DNA of 10,000 nucleotides from Chrysomallon squamiferum (GCA_012295275.1 CM022677.1:19253790-19263789), one strand, 5' to 3'; positions 1 to 6,710 are shown, counted from the stretch's first letter. The notes: generated from the letters alone by a model not told the origin. A program made the numbers and translations.

Positions 1-254
1 GAATCGGCGTAACTGGTGCAACTTAAACGAAGGGATAGTACTAAAAATGTTCCGGGTACAAATAATTTGAAGAACATTCAAATTACTTGTTTATCAAAAC
101 TACTCCTACAACTAATTGCGTCAAATGCATTAACTATTAACAAGTTTATTTTATTTGCAACTGAATAAGTCAGTGTCTGTTGCCGGCGAGTTTTGTCTGG
201 TTGTTCTGTGAACTATATTCTTCATATGAATATGTTTATACCAAATAATATACC
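1..254. other. Unique spacer, no gene seen
   Basis: AT-rich, mostly non-repetitive DNA. Short open frames exist but run into the simple repeat that follows and show no protein family motif. The first ~60 bases are somewhat richer in GC and CpG than the rest, which may mean the window begins inside or beside a different sequence class. No splice, promoter or RNA signal could be supported. Confidence 0.6.
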
Positions 255-315
255 TATACATACACACACGTATATATATACATATACATATATATATATA
301 TATTGTTTTGTATCC

Positions 316-358
<43 letters not shown>
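255..358. repeat. Compound CA/TA and GT/TA microsatellite
   Basis: Alternating CA and TA dinucleotides run to about 302. After a short spacer there is a perfect GT run (about 316-333) that passes directly into a TA run (about 334-358). The two halves are roughly inverted with respect to each other (ACAC..TATA then GTGT..TATA), so a single strand could fold back. Reading frames across it encode only Tyr/Ile/His/Thr or Cys/Val low-complexity peptides, so it is not coding. Confidence 0.9.
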
Positions 359-686
359 GTTTGTGTCTGTGTGTGAAACGTGAGATCGTTTTCATTGCTC
401 TGAAAGTAAAAAATCGCCACGCAGTATGATAATGACTATTTATGAGAATGTACGGCTATTAATAATAATTATTTTTATAATGGTGCGGATCGAAGGTCGA
501 AGACAATGATTTAAAAAGTTGTTTATGTATCTTGGATAATAAACTTATTATACAGGTGCATATTCGAAAAGTTTTAGCGATCATTAAAATTCATGCGCAA
601 TAATTTATCCGCGCAGCGCCTGCTAAAGTAGACTTGATTAAGCAAGCATCGTGAGTTGCAACAAATTTCATAGGAATCCGTCCCTT
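359..686. other. Unique AT-rich spacer with a small CpG-bearing patch
   Basis: No gene recognised. From roughly 590 to 625 the sequence becomes locally GC-richer, with repeated GCGC/GCGCA words, which stands out from the AT-rich surroundings. This patch lies about 70-100 bases upstream of the TATA-like motif at 687-694. It could be part of a promoter region or simply a less decayed stretch. Confidence 0.4.
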
Positions 687-694
687 TATAAATA
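687..694 (+). promoter_or_regulatory. TATA-box-like motif (possible core promoter)
   Basis: TATAAATA, preceded by a short C/T-rich stretch, matches the metazoan TATA consensus. It sits about 37 bases before a long GA tract and downstream of a small CpG-bearing patch. In animals a TATA box works about 30 bases upstream of the start site, which would place a start near 715-725. In such AT-rich DNA this octamer can occur by chance, and no recognisable transcript follows. Confidence 0.15.
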
Positions 695-730
695 TAACCG
701 TTGTCGCTTCCGATTACATCTATTTTGTTA

Positions 731-740
731 GAGAGACAGA

Positions 741-830
<90 letters not shown>
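731..830. repeat. (GA)n microsatellite, about 100 bp
   Basis: A nearly uninterrupted GA dinucleotide tract with only two early GACA interruptions, around 736 and 752. One strand is pure purine and the other pure pyrimidine, a composition able to form triplex (H-DNA) structures. The Arg-Glu alternating translation is an artefact of the repeat and not a protein. Confidence 0.95.
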
Positions 831-833
<3 letters not shown>

Positions 834-837
834 TTTC

Positions 838-888
838 TTATTATTATTATTATTATTATTACTACTACAACTACTATTATTATTATTT
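838..888. repeat. (TTA/CTA)n trinucleotide microsatellite
   Basis: TTA triplets with some ACT/ACA variants in the middle, only seven bases after the GA tract, so the two form a compound locus. The poly-Tyr translation is a repeat artefact. Confidence 0.9.
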
Positions 889-1430
889 TATGAGGATATT
901 GGTGTAACAGAGGAATTGAATTTGATATCCTGAAGCGCAGGATAATAATTAGAAGAAGAAGTAGAAAAAGAAAAAAATAAAACTGATAAGGACAAGCGAT
1001 TTTATTTATAAAAGTTTTTATATTAATTAATAATCATACTTACGTTCTTTAGCAGTCCCCTGCGCACATTCAGAGAGTGCTAGTAGCAGTAGTATAATTG
1101 GCAAAACGCTCATCTGCAAAACATGAACAATAATATCTTATTAAAATGGATATTTTATTTGCGTGTATGCGTACATGTATGATTTTATATATATATATGC
1201 CTGTGTCAGTCTCAATATGTTTATTTAAAATGGGACTCAAGAAATAAAATGAAAATGACAACTTCGGTAAACCGTTATGTAATGGCGTTTTATTTTATGT
1301 AATAATACTTTACAATCTAAATCAGTATGTTACAGCTCAAAATATATTAATAACTATGCCAAACTAAATAATGTCACTTGATTATTGCTTTTATAATTGT
1401 CGTAATTCTGAATACTGCTTTAATATTAAT
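889..1430. other. AT-rich spacer, no gene seen
   Basis: Contains a purine-rich AGAAGAAG/AAAAAG patch near 949-980, a short TA run near 1185-1197 and several AATAAA words that are expected by chance at this composition. The short open frames on either strand show no recognisable domain. Confidence 0.6.
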
Positions 1431-1640
1431 GTTCCCCTACATGTACTGAACCTCACTGTGGTGTAGGGGTGGCAACATTTCCATTGGAAATGGCTAATCA
1501 GTACAGTTCTCATTTCTCGTTAAAGCTATTGTTGTGTGTGGGTGCATTGTTGGTCCTAAAGTGATTCTAGCCAACAGGATCCTGATGGCTGAGTTTAACA
1601 TATAGCAGCTTTCGAGTTGCAGGGCTCTAATATGTATGCA
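1431..1640. other. Balanced-composition segment with overlapping inverted repeats
   Basis: This segment is less AT-rich than its flanks and free of simple repeats. It holds three short perfect inverted repeats: 1434-1441 with 1462-1469 (CCCCTACA/TGTAGGGG), 1442-1449 with 1498-1505 (TGTACTGA/TCAGTACA) and 1476-1482 with 1486-1492 (CATTTCC/GGAAATG). Words loosely like RNA polymerase III A-box (about 1586-1592) and B-box (about 1610-1620) are present, but their spacing of about 25 bases is too short for a tRNA-like SINE head. It may be a decayed dispersed repeat; the identity is unknown. Confidence 0.3.
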
Positions 1641-1689
1641 AAAACTGCAGTGTTGTGCCATGGTTATCTCTTCTACGTATTAAAATTTT

Positions 1690-2087
1690 AGTTTTTATTT
1701 ACACAGGTATTCAACAGCACACCAGTTTGTCTTTTAGTTCATCTAGACAGGAGGTTAAGTTGGCTGATCATGACAAGCTCAAGAGTGATCTCTGTCAAGA
1801 CAGTTTTCAAGTGCGGAGCCAGGTCCTAGTAATACCCATTCAAGAAATGATAGCAGACACACAAATGTTCAAACAAGGATTGTTATTCGGGACGATTCAG
1901 GAAGAATAAGCTATTATCGATCCCGACTAGCGATTGTTTGTTTTTCGTCCTTGGTTGTTGATGATATTGACCACCTTCTATTTCTAAATCTCCCGTATTT
2001 TTCCTATAATGGCTAATAAATGTATTCACTGGACATGTTGTTTTGGCTGAGGCCAAAACAAAATTGGATGAAGTAAGTCTCTTTTGA
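1690..2087 (+). pseudogene. Possible decayed coding sequence, family unknown
   Basis: A pyrimidine-rich stretch ending in ACACAG at 1701-1706 resembles a 3' splice acceptor. After it, one + frame stays open to a stop at 1907-1909, with its most protein-like part (hydrophilic, Lys/Asp-rich) at about 1740-1800. A second + frame is open from 1789 to 2013 (75 codons, ending at TAA 2014-2016) and reads as ordinary hydrophilic protein in its first half, so the signal seems to slip frame near 1800. A third short open stretch (2010-2084) overlaps GTAAGT at 2073-2078, which resembles a 5' splice donor. I recognise no domain. The coding look may be chance, or this may be the distal 5' part of the retrotransposon relic downstream. 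Confidence 0.2.
2038..2061. repeat. Perfect 10-bp inverted repeat with 4-nt loop
   Basis: TTGTTTTGGC, then TGAG, then GCCAAAACAA: a perfect 10-bp stem that would form a compact hairpin in RNA or single-stranded DNA. It is GC-containing, so it is less trivial than the AT palindromes common here. No following T-run or known motif assigns it a role. Confidence 0.6.
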
Positions 2088-2581
2088 TTCAAAATAAATA
2101 TAATCCTATTGCAGTTTCTCTTAGGAAACATTTTTGAAGGAAACTGACCTCTATCATAAATTCAGTAAAGCTGAAGATGTAGTTTCTGCCCAAATATAGC
2201 TCAATTAAATACTAATTTACAGCTGTTGCTGGAGAGATATCAACTCACAAAACTACAAGTACACCATCCATTTTCCGGCTTTCTTGATTCCAAAGCCTTG
2301 CCTGATAAACCATTTTGCCAGACAAACAGTGTCACGTAATACTAATTCATCAACACACCTCTAACCTATCAAGTGTGCATCTCTCTTGTGTCTGAAGTAT
2401 GCCGTGGACTGTTAGAAATTTAAATTAAGGAAATAGTAAATGTAAATTAAATAAATAAATGAAATATAGCTGCTTGTACAACGTTACATTTTCTTTCCTT
2501 CTTTGTATCATAAACAGTCGATAAACCAATAATGTAGATGTCACACAGCTCGTACATAGATAAGAGAGGGTAACAAGTCGT
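2088..2581. other. Unique sequence with short open stretches, no gene recognised
   Basis: On the + strand one frame is open from about 2176 to a TAA at about 2338 (~54 codons) and continues after closely spaced stops for ~30 more codons to about 2420. An acceptor-like TTTACAG occurs near 2216-2222. None of these peptides matches a family I know. The stretch could be the eroded 5' portion of the non-LTR element that begins to be recognisable near 2582, but I see no endonuclease motif to support that. Confidence 0.3.
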
Positions 2582-2872
2582 CTTGCAGAAATCATGTCCT
2601 TGGGGTAGATTTCTCAAATTTCAGGTAACTCAGTCTGGAACAGAATTCGTAAGATCAAGGGGAAAAACATTCCAGTAAAACTATTCATCACTTGTCTGCT
2701 GATGAAACAAATGTTACCTCTGATTCTACCACAGCCAGTTCTGTGCAGATGCTTACCTCGTTGTCAAAAAATAAAGCTATAAAGCAATCTTTTGACTTTA
2801 AATCTGGAAGTACTGAGATATACAACATGTTATACGGGATGCTCTTTGCAGTTCCCACGAATCCGCAGTAAC
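2582..2872 (+). pseudogene. Reverse-transcriptase linker region, frameshifted fragment
   Basis: One frame carries the VWNRIRKIKGKN motif (about 2633-2668), preceded in frame by a stop at 2606-2608. Homology-like reading then moves to another frame, open from 2653 to TAA at 2870-2872. That frame starts the new segment with IHHLSADETNVTS and later shows SFDFKSGSTEIYNMLYG, a pattern resembling the NFKS..E.YN..FS stretch that precedes the reverse transcriptase palm in mollusc LINE proteins I know. This points to a one-base slip around 2670-2690. No YADD catalytic box follows. The alignment is from memory, so the first half is more secure than the second. Confidence 0.6.
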
Positions 2873-2908
2873 CCACGACAACCTTTCAAATATTTACATG
2901 AACCTTAA

Positions 2909-3096
2909 ACATCCATTATTTTTACACACTCACTTTCGTGTCTCCAGTCTTTACTCACACAATGCGAGGTCAGGTACATCCCTTAATTGGGTTGGTGATA
3001 CGAAAATGTATCTTTTTTTTATCGTCTGTTGTATTTTTGGGGGTACCCAATTATTTGAATAGAAGTGTCAATGAAAAGGCAGATCTAGCTGCTAAT
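2909..3096 (+). pseudogene. RNase H domain remnant of a non-LTR retrotransposon
   Basis: The frame open from 2909 to the stop at 2984 gives IFTHSLSCLQSL, matching the (I/V)FTDS..(A/C)LQ strand-helix of retroelement RNase H. The aspartate of the FTDS box (Asp70 of E. coli RNase HI) is histidine here (CAC). Reading then shifts by one base near 2970-2979 into a frame giving HPLIGLVIRK, VVFLGVPNY and NEKADLAANT. These correspond to the HPLV..I helix, the V.F.WVPGH loop (Trp replaced by Gly, GH by NY) and the NEKAD.AA motif that holds the last catalytic aspartate. The open frame runs on to a TAA near 3157 without further recognisable domain. The product would be non-functional. Confidence 0.75.
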
Positions 3097-3100
3097 ACAG

Positions 3101-3359
3101 ATTTTCATTTCATCCATATCTTATTTTCAATTATTTTTAAAAGCCAATGCATTTTATAAGACATTTTAAAAGTATTATCATAGCTGTATTTTTTATTTTT
3201 TCAATATTTTGTATTTACTGTAAAATATGCAATTTAGACTTATTTATTGTAAAATAGTATTTTATTTTGATTTGAGAGATTCCCAATAGCAAATCATATC
3301 TCTGAGTATTTAAATAAATATATAAATAGATATCAATGTTATAATAATAAGTATTATTC
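3101..3359. other. AT-rich tail downstream of the retrotransposon relic
   Basis: Very AT-rich DNA with T-runs and TTTACTGTAAAATA / TTATTGTAAAATA near-repeats (about 3216 and 3245). It may include the eroded 3' untranslated region of the element, but I can define neither a poly-A or simple-repeat tail nor a target-site duplication. No gene is seen. Confidence 0.4.
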
Positions 3360-3364
3360 AGCTA

Positions 3365-3647
3365 ACAAACGATGTAATTATGAAAGATATTTTACTATGA
3401 AGTAATTGCGAATATAATTAATAATTATCACGCTAATAATACTTTAATAACTATCTTGTAATTACGAATATTACTGCCATGGCATTGCGAATATAAATTT
3501 AACATCAAAAATGTAATTACTAACACTAAGTTGGCAACTATGATTTAATAACCAATATTATGATTATGATGTATATACTATTTAAGATCGTGGGTGTGAC
3601 TATGAATAACGTTTTACTCTCAGGCAATTACAAATATTACATTGATA
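3365..3647. repeat. Degenerate left part of an AT-rich tandem repeat
   Basis: Words such as GTAATTATGAA, GTAATTGCGAATAT, GTAATTACGAATATTAC and AACTATGATTTAATAAC recur at irregular spacing. They match the unit of the clean array to the right (3648-3775) but with many substitutions and indels. This is what the older, diverged edge of a satellite array looks like. No coding signal is present. Confidence 0.6.
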
Positions 3648-3775
3648 ACTATGATCTAATTATGAATATTACATTAATGACTATGATGTAATTATGAACA
3701 ATACATTAATAACTATGATCTAATTACGAATATTACATTAATAACTATGATTTTAATTACGAATATTACTCTATA
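3648..3775. repeat. 32-bp tandem repeat, four regular copies
   Basis: Units begin with ACTATGAT at 3648, 3680, 3712 and 3744, giving an exact 32-bp period. The approximate unit is ACTATGAT, then a TAATTA(T/C)GAA block, then (T/C)ATTACATTAATA. Copies differ by only a few bases. The period breaks after 3775, where two more decayed units (near 3780 and 3794) continue to about 3815. Confidence 0.9.
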
Positions 3776-3814
3776 AATGACTATTATTTTGATAACCATC
3801 CCATAATTGTGAAT

Positions 3815-4120
3815 ATGCTTTTTACCCATAGTGACTGCTTATTAACTGACTATTACAAAACAGCAGAAGTTACAAAGAGTGCTTACCTTATGAGCATCTT
3901 CGATTCCCTGGAAGCTGAATGCTTGTGGTCAGAGAGTCAGTACCTTTTTATGCATTTCTGTCCTAACGTCAGCATGCATTGCGCAACAACAAAAACAACA
4001 CATAAATTCAAATTCGATTTTTCAAAGATAAAAACTGACATTTTTTTTAGCAGTTTGTTTATGCAACAGATGAGTAATGGAGTTCATTTTGCTCTATGTG
4101 TTCGTGGGACAGTTAGATGA
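3815..4120 (+). other. Unassigned 101-codon open frame, probably not a gene
   Basis: This is the longest open frame in the window that is not low-complexity, running from ATG 3815 to TGA 4118-4120. Its composition is ordinary, with several Cys/His and aromatic residues, but I see no domain, signal peptide, transmembrane segment or zinc-finger spacing. It starts at the end of the 32-bp repeat field, and there is no promoter or splice context. The local DNA is more balanced than its flanks, which is the only hint that it could be an exon or a fragment of one. A chance open frame is more likely. Confidence 0.12.
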
Positions 4121-4195
4121 AAGAGAGAAAGATGGAGTAAAGGAGAGGTGAATGTGTTCAAGGCAGAAAGAGAGAGGGAGAGGGAGGTATAATAA
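4121..4195. repeat. Purine-rich (GA/GGA) low-complexity tract
   Basis: The sequence is dominated by A and G: AGAGAGAAAGATGGAG, then AGAGAGAGGGAGAGGGAGG. It is an imperfect purine-rich simple repeat that sits just before the long T-rich field beginning near 4230. Confidence 0.8.
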
Positions 4196-4231
4196 AGTGT
4201 ACAAAGGTCGTGTTTACGCGAGACGGGCATA

Positions 4232-4545
4232 ATTTCGTCTTTTCTTTTCTCTCTAGGTTTTATTTTTTTTCGTTTTCGTTTGTTTTTTTTTTTTTTTTTA
4301 TTATATTTAATTTGTTTTTGTTATTCTACCTGTTGTTGTTCTTGTGTGTTTTTGTGCTTTTTTGGTTGTTTATTTATATTTATGCATATTTCATTATTTT
4401 CATTGTTGTTTCTTGTTAATTTGTTTTATTTTACACGTTTATTTCTTTCAACTACTGGTTCTTTTTGTTTTTCTTGTTCTTTTTCTTGTTGTTTATTTTG
4501 TTTTATTTTTATTTATGTATTTATTTATTATTATTTTAAATATAT
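4232..4545. repeat. T-rich low-complexity field with TTGTT/TTATT words
   Basis: The + strand is overwhelmingly T with scattered G and C, including an oligo-T run near 4284-4299. Several overlapping frames stay open simply because T-rich codons (Phe, Leu, Val, Cys) contain no stops; their hydrophobic translations are artefacts. It grades into a TA/CA microsatellite at about 4538-4569. Confidence 0.85.
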
Positions 4546-4569
4546 ATATACACACGTACACTCACACAT

Positions 4570-4826
4570 GTCTGTTTGAGTGTTTCTGTTTGTATATTAT
4601 TATTCATAATTCATAACGTTATCAAGTACATTTTATCTGACAAACTTATCTTTAACACAACATACGGATGTGTGATAAATAATAACAACGACATTTAAAC
4701 TTATAAGGCACTCGAATAGGATCATCGAAATAACATAAACAGTAAAAATGTAAAACATTTCAAAATTGATGATGATCGGTTCACCTGCCTTTGTTAAATA
4801 AATACGTAAGTCAGTGTGTGCTTGTA
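4570..4826. other. Unique spacer, no gene seen
   Basis: A non-repetitive AT-rich island between two T-rich fields. A ~74-codon frame on the minus strand has no recognisable domain, and I do not support it as a gene. Confidence 0.6.
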
Positions 4827-5145
4827 GTTCATTTTGTCTCATACCTTTCTGCTTCACACATATATTTTGTTTCTTGTTAATTTTGTTTCACATCTTTGTG
4901 TTTGTGTGTGTGTGTTTCTTTTTAATTTTGTATCGCATCTTTGTATTTGTGTGTTTTCTCTTTAATTCGTTTCAGACGTTTTTGTTACTTTTTAATTTTC
5001 TCTCACATCCTTGATTGTGCGATTTCGTGTTAATTTTGAATCGAAATTATTGTGTGTGTTTCTGTTAAATTTCTTACACATCTTTGTTTATTTCTGTTTC
5101 TAGTTAAATTCTCTCAGACGTGTGTGTGTGTGTGTGTGTGTGTTT
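4827..5145. repeat. T-rich minisatellite, unit about 38 bp
   Basis: The core TTTCT(T/G)GTTAATTTTGT..C(A/G)CATCTTTGT recurs with drift. TTAATTTT/TTAAATT anchors lie at about 4877, 4922, 4962, 4992, 5030, 5065 and 5104, so spacings range from 30 to 45 bases. The GT run length inside each unit (for example after 4900) accounts for part of the length variation. A perfect GT microsatellite (about 5120-5144) ends the array. Confidence 0.7.
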
Positions 5146-5159
5146 CATGGCAAATTATT

Positions 5160-5255
5160 ACTATCATTATTATTATTTATTTTGTTCTTCATCTAGTTTG
5201 TTTTATTTATATTTTTATTTTATTTTATTTTATTTTATTTATTTATATATCTATT
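5160..5255. repeat. TTATT / (TTTTA)n low-complexity tract
   Basis: TTA and TTAT repeats pass into a clean pentanucleotide TTTTA run (about 5213-5242), followed by TTTA/TATA words. Non-coding. Confidence 0.85.
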
Positions 5256-5274
5256 TGTGTGTTTGTTGGTTATA

Positions 5275-5292
5275 CTCTCTCTCTCTCTCTCT
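5275..5292. repeat. (CT)n microsatellite
   Basis: Nine CT units, continuing the strand bias toward pyrimidines seen since about 4230. Confidence 0.9.
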
Positions 5293-5334
5293 TTGTCCCC
5301 TATCTTTTTCCAATCTCAGTTTCTTTCTATATTT

Positions 5335-5378
5335 ACAACACAAACACACAGACGAACACACACACAGAAACGCACAAC
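5335..5378. repeat. CA-rich tract
   Basis: ACACAAACACACAGACGAACACACACACAGAAACGCACAA-type sequence. It marks an abrupt change from pyrimidine-rich to A/C-rich on the + strand. Confidence 0.8.
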
Positions 5379-5407
5379 CGTGTATTCTGAATAACTGAAA
5401 TTTTTGA

Positions 5408-5434
5408 ATATTTATGTTAATAAACATAAAATAT
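5408..5434. repeat. AT-rich inverted repeat
   Basis: TTTATGTT at 5411-5418 and AACATAAA at 5423-5430 pair perfectly around a 4-nt loop. At this base composition it may be chance. Confidence 0.45.
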
Positions 5435-5460
5435 CCGTATTATCTAAAAATGTTTACACT

Positions 5461-5482
5461 ATACATACATACATACATACAT
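5461..5482. repeat. (ATAC)n tetranucleotide microsatellite
   Basis: Five to six perfect ATAC units. The same motif returns at about 6670-6706 and, imperfectly, near 6837-6882. Confidence 0.95.
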
Positions 5483-5754
5483 AAACGTATCGATTTTGTT
5501 TCGAGCTAAGCTTTCTCCTACTGCTCTGTGTACGTGGCTATGCATGTCTTTATTTGTCATCTTCATTTTTTTATTTGTTCTTGTTATTTTGTTTCGTATG
5601 TCTGTCTACCAGCAGGTACATACATCTATCCAGTTACATGGTTTATGCCTGCAAAGGTTAAAAACAAACAACTGACATAAACAGTGACAGGTGTGAATGT
5701 TTATCTGACCAGTGCAAACCATCAAATGTTTCGTAGAACTTTTAGTTCACATCT
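5483..5754. other. Unique spacer, no gene seen
   Basis: Mixed-composition DNA without recognisable coding, RNA or repeat signal apart from a short T-rich patch near 5565-5595. Confidence 0.55.
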
Positions 5755-6000
5755 TTGTAATAATAATAACAGTAGTGATATTATGATGATGATGATAATG
5801 ATAAATAAATAATAATAACAACAACAGGAGCTACGATGACGGTGATAATAATATTAATATTGATGATGATCATGATGATAATGAGAGTAATAACAATATT
5901 AATAACGATGACAAGAAATATAATAATAATAATAACAACAACCTCGACTACGATGACAACGATAATCATGGTAATATTAATGATAATAATAATTAATTTT
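5755..6000. repeat. AAT/GAT/AAC triplet low-complexity field
   Basis: Imperfect trinucleotide repeats of the AATAAT, GATGAT, AACAAC and ACGATGAC type. Open frames on both strands translate as Ile/Met/Thr-rich or Ile/Val-rich strings and are repeat artefacts. A short AT palindromic patch follows (TATAATTATAATTATAAC, about 6000-6018). Confidence 0.9.
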
Positions 6001-6059
6001 TATAATTATAATTATAACTATTTAAGAGATGATTACACACACATAATTATATAATTATA

Positions 6060-6166
6060 TGTTTGCGTGTGTGTGTTGTTCTCACTTCTATTGTTATTAT
6101 TATTCGTGTTGTTGTTGTCGTTGTTCTTTTATTTGTTTGGTTATTTATTTATTTATTTATTTTCTG
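6060..6166. repeat. GT run, GTT/ATT triplets and (TTTA)n tract
   Basis: A short GT microsatellite (about 6064-6076), ATT/GTT triplets (about 6090-6125) and a TTTA tetranucleotide run (about 6141-6163) follow one another. Confidence 0.85.
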
Positions 6167-6237
6167 TTTCAATACTAACCTTTTAAATTATATTTGCTAT
6201 TTTATTATTTGTTTTAATGACTGTTAAAACTGTTGGA

Positions 6238-6290
6238 AACGTGTGTGTGTGTGTGTATGCATTTGTGCGTGTGCATATGTGTGTGTGTTT
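6238..6290. repeat. (GT)n-rich tract
   Basis: Perfect GT run at about 6241-6256, then interrupted GT/GC words to 6290. The frame that crosses it (6217-6447) is not supported as a gene. Confidence 0.85.
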
Positions 6291-6494
6291 GCTATCAAAC
6301 GTATCATCTCAAAGTAAGTGTATTTTTGCTGCAGCTAAAAACAAGCCACATGGGAAAACAAAGGTAGTGAAATGTTTTCTTTTGAATGTTTTCATAAACG
6401 TTTCCTTTTTTCCTATAAACTCCATAGCTGTTTACTGTTCTTTGTGAAATAAAACCCGACAAGACAAATGAATTTCATAAAAAGCTATATAAAT

Positions 6495-6526
6495 AGTGTA
6501 TATATATATAAATAAATAAATAAATA
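6495..6526. repeat. TA and AAAT simple repeat
   Basis: A TATATATATA run followed by AAAT tetranucleotides, immediately upstream of the 163-bp duplicated unit. Confidence 0.85.
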
Positions 6527-6547
6527 TTTAAAAAAATAAAGGAAACA

Positions 6548-6710
6548 AAGTATGCACGCAAAATAAAATTAAAAAATACAAACTGAAAAAATAACATTTC
6601 ATTTATAACGACATTTTTCTTCAGCATGAATATGGAATGTAACGAGATAAAGAGTTACATACTTACATATATACATACATACATACATACATACATACAT
6701 ACATACAAAA
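6548..6710 (+). repeat. 163-bp duplicated unit, copy 1, with (ACAT)n tail
   Basis: The copy starts AAGTATG and contains A/T-rich words TTAAAAAATACAAA(C/T)TG, TTTATAACGA(C/T)ATTTTT and GAAATGTAACGAGATAAA-type sequence, shared with copy 2. It ends in a long ACAT tetranucleotide array (about 6670-6706). Identity between the non-microsatellite parts, judged by eye, is roughly 85-90 percent. No coding potential is seen. Orientation is assigned only by placing the ACAT array at the right end. Confidence 0.85.

Larger units (their letters stand above)
2582..3100 (+). mobile_element. Dead non-LTR retrotransposon relic (I/Jockey-like, with RNase H)
   Basis: Two parts of a LINE-type polyprotein lie in the correct order on the + strand. 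At 2633-2671 the frame reads VWNRIRKIKGKN, a signature I associate with the segment between endonuclease and reverse transcriptase in Jockey/I/CR1-type elements. At 2915-3096 two frames together give an RNase H domain (IFTHSLSCLQSL, later NEKADLAA). The reverse transcriptase core, well over 1 kb in intact elements, is missing between about 2870 and 2909, so a large internal deletion has joined the two ends. Stops and at least two frame slips show it is long inactive. Clade assignment is tentative: an RNase H domain at this position points to I-superfamily/Jockey-related elements. Confidence 0.72.

Noticed and set aside
701-907. Arg-Glu repeat frame through the GA tract
   Set aside because: It is the direct translation of the GA dinucleotide followed by TTA triplets, with no independent coding signal.
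1586-1620. tRNA-like A-box and B-box words suggesting a SINE
   Set aside because: The boxes are about 25 bases apart and the B-box match is weak. A tRNA-derived promoter needs roughly 30-60 bases between them, and no SINE tail is evident.
1883-2131. Minus-strand frame of 82 codons
   Set aside because: It has ordinary composition but no recognised domain. It overlaps + strand stretches that look equally coding, so neither can be preferred.
2688-2876. Minus-strand frame of 62 codons
   Set aside because: It is the antisense shadow of the retrotransposon linker fragment, whose + strand reading carries the recognisable pattern.
3365-3815. CRISPR-like array
   Set aside because: The 32-bp periodicity comes from contiguous tandem copies without unique spacers, in eukaryote-like DNA with no cas genes.
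4210-5398. Several long overlapping hydrophobic frames that look like membrane proteins
   Set aside because: T-rich DNA yields Phe/Leu/Val/Cys strings in all + frames at once. The overlaps and the tandem repeat explain them.
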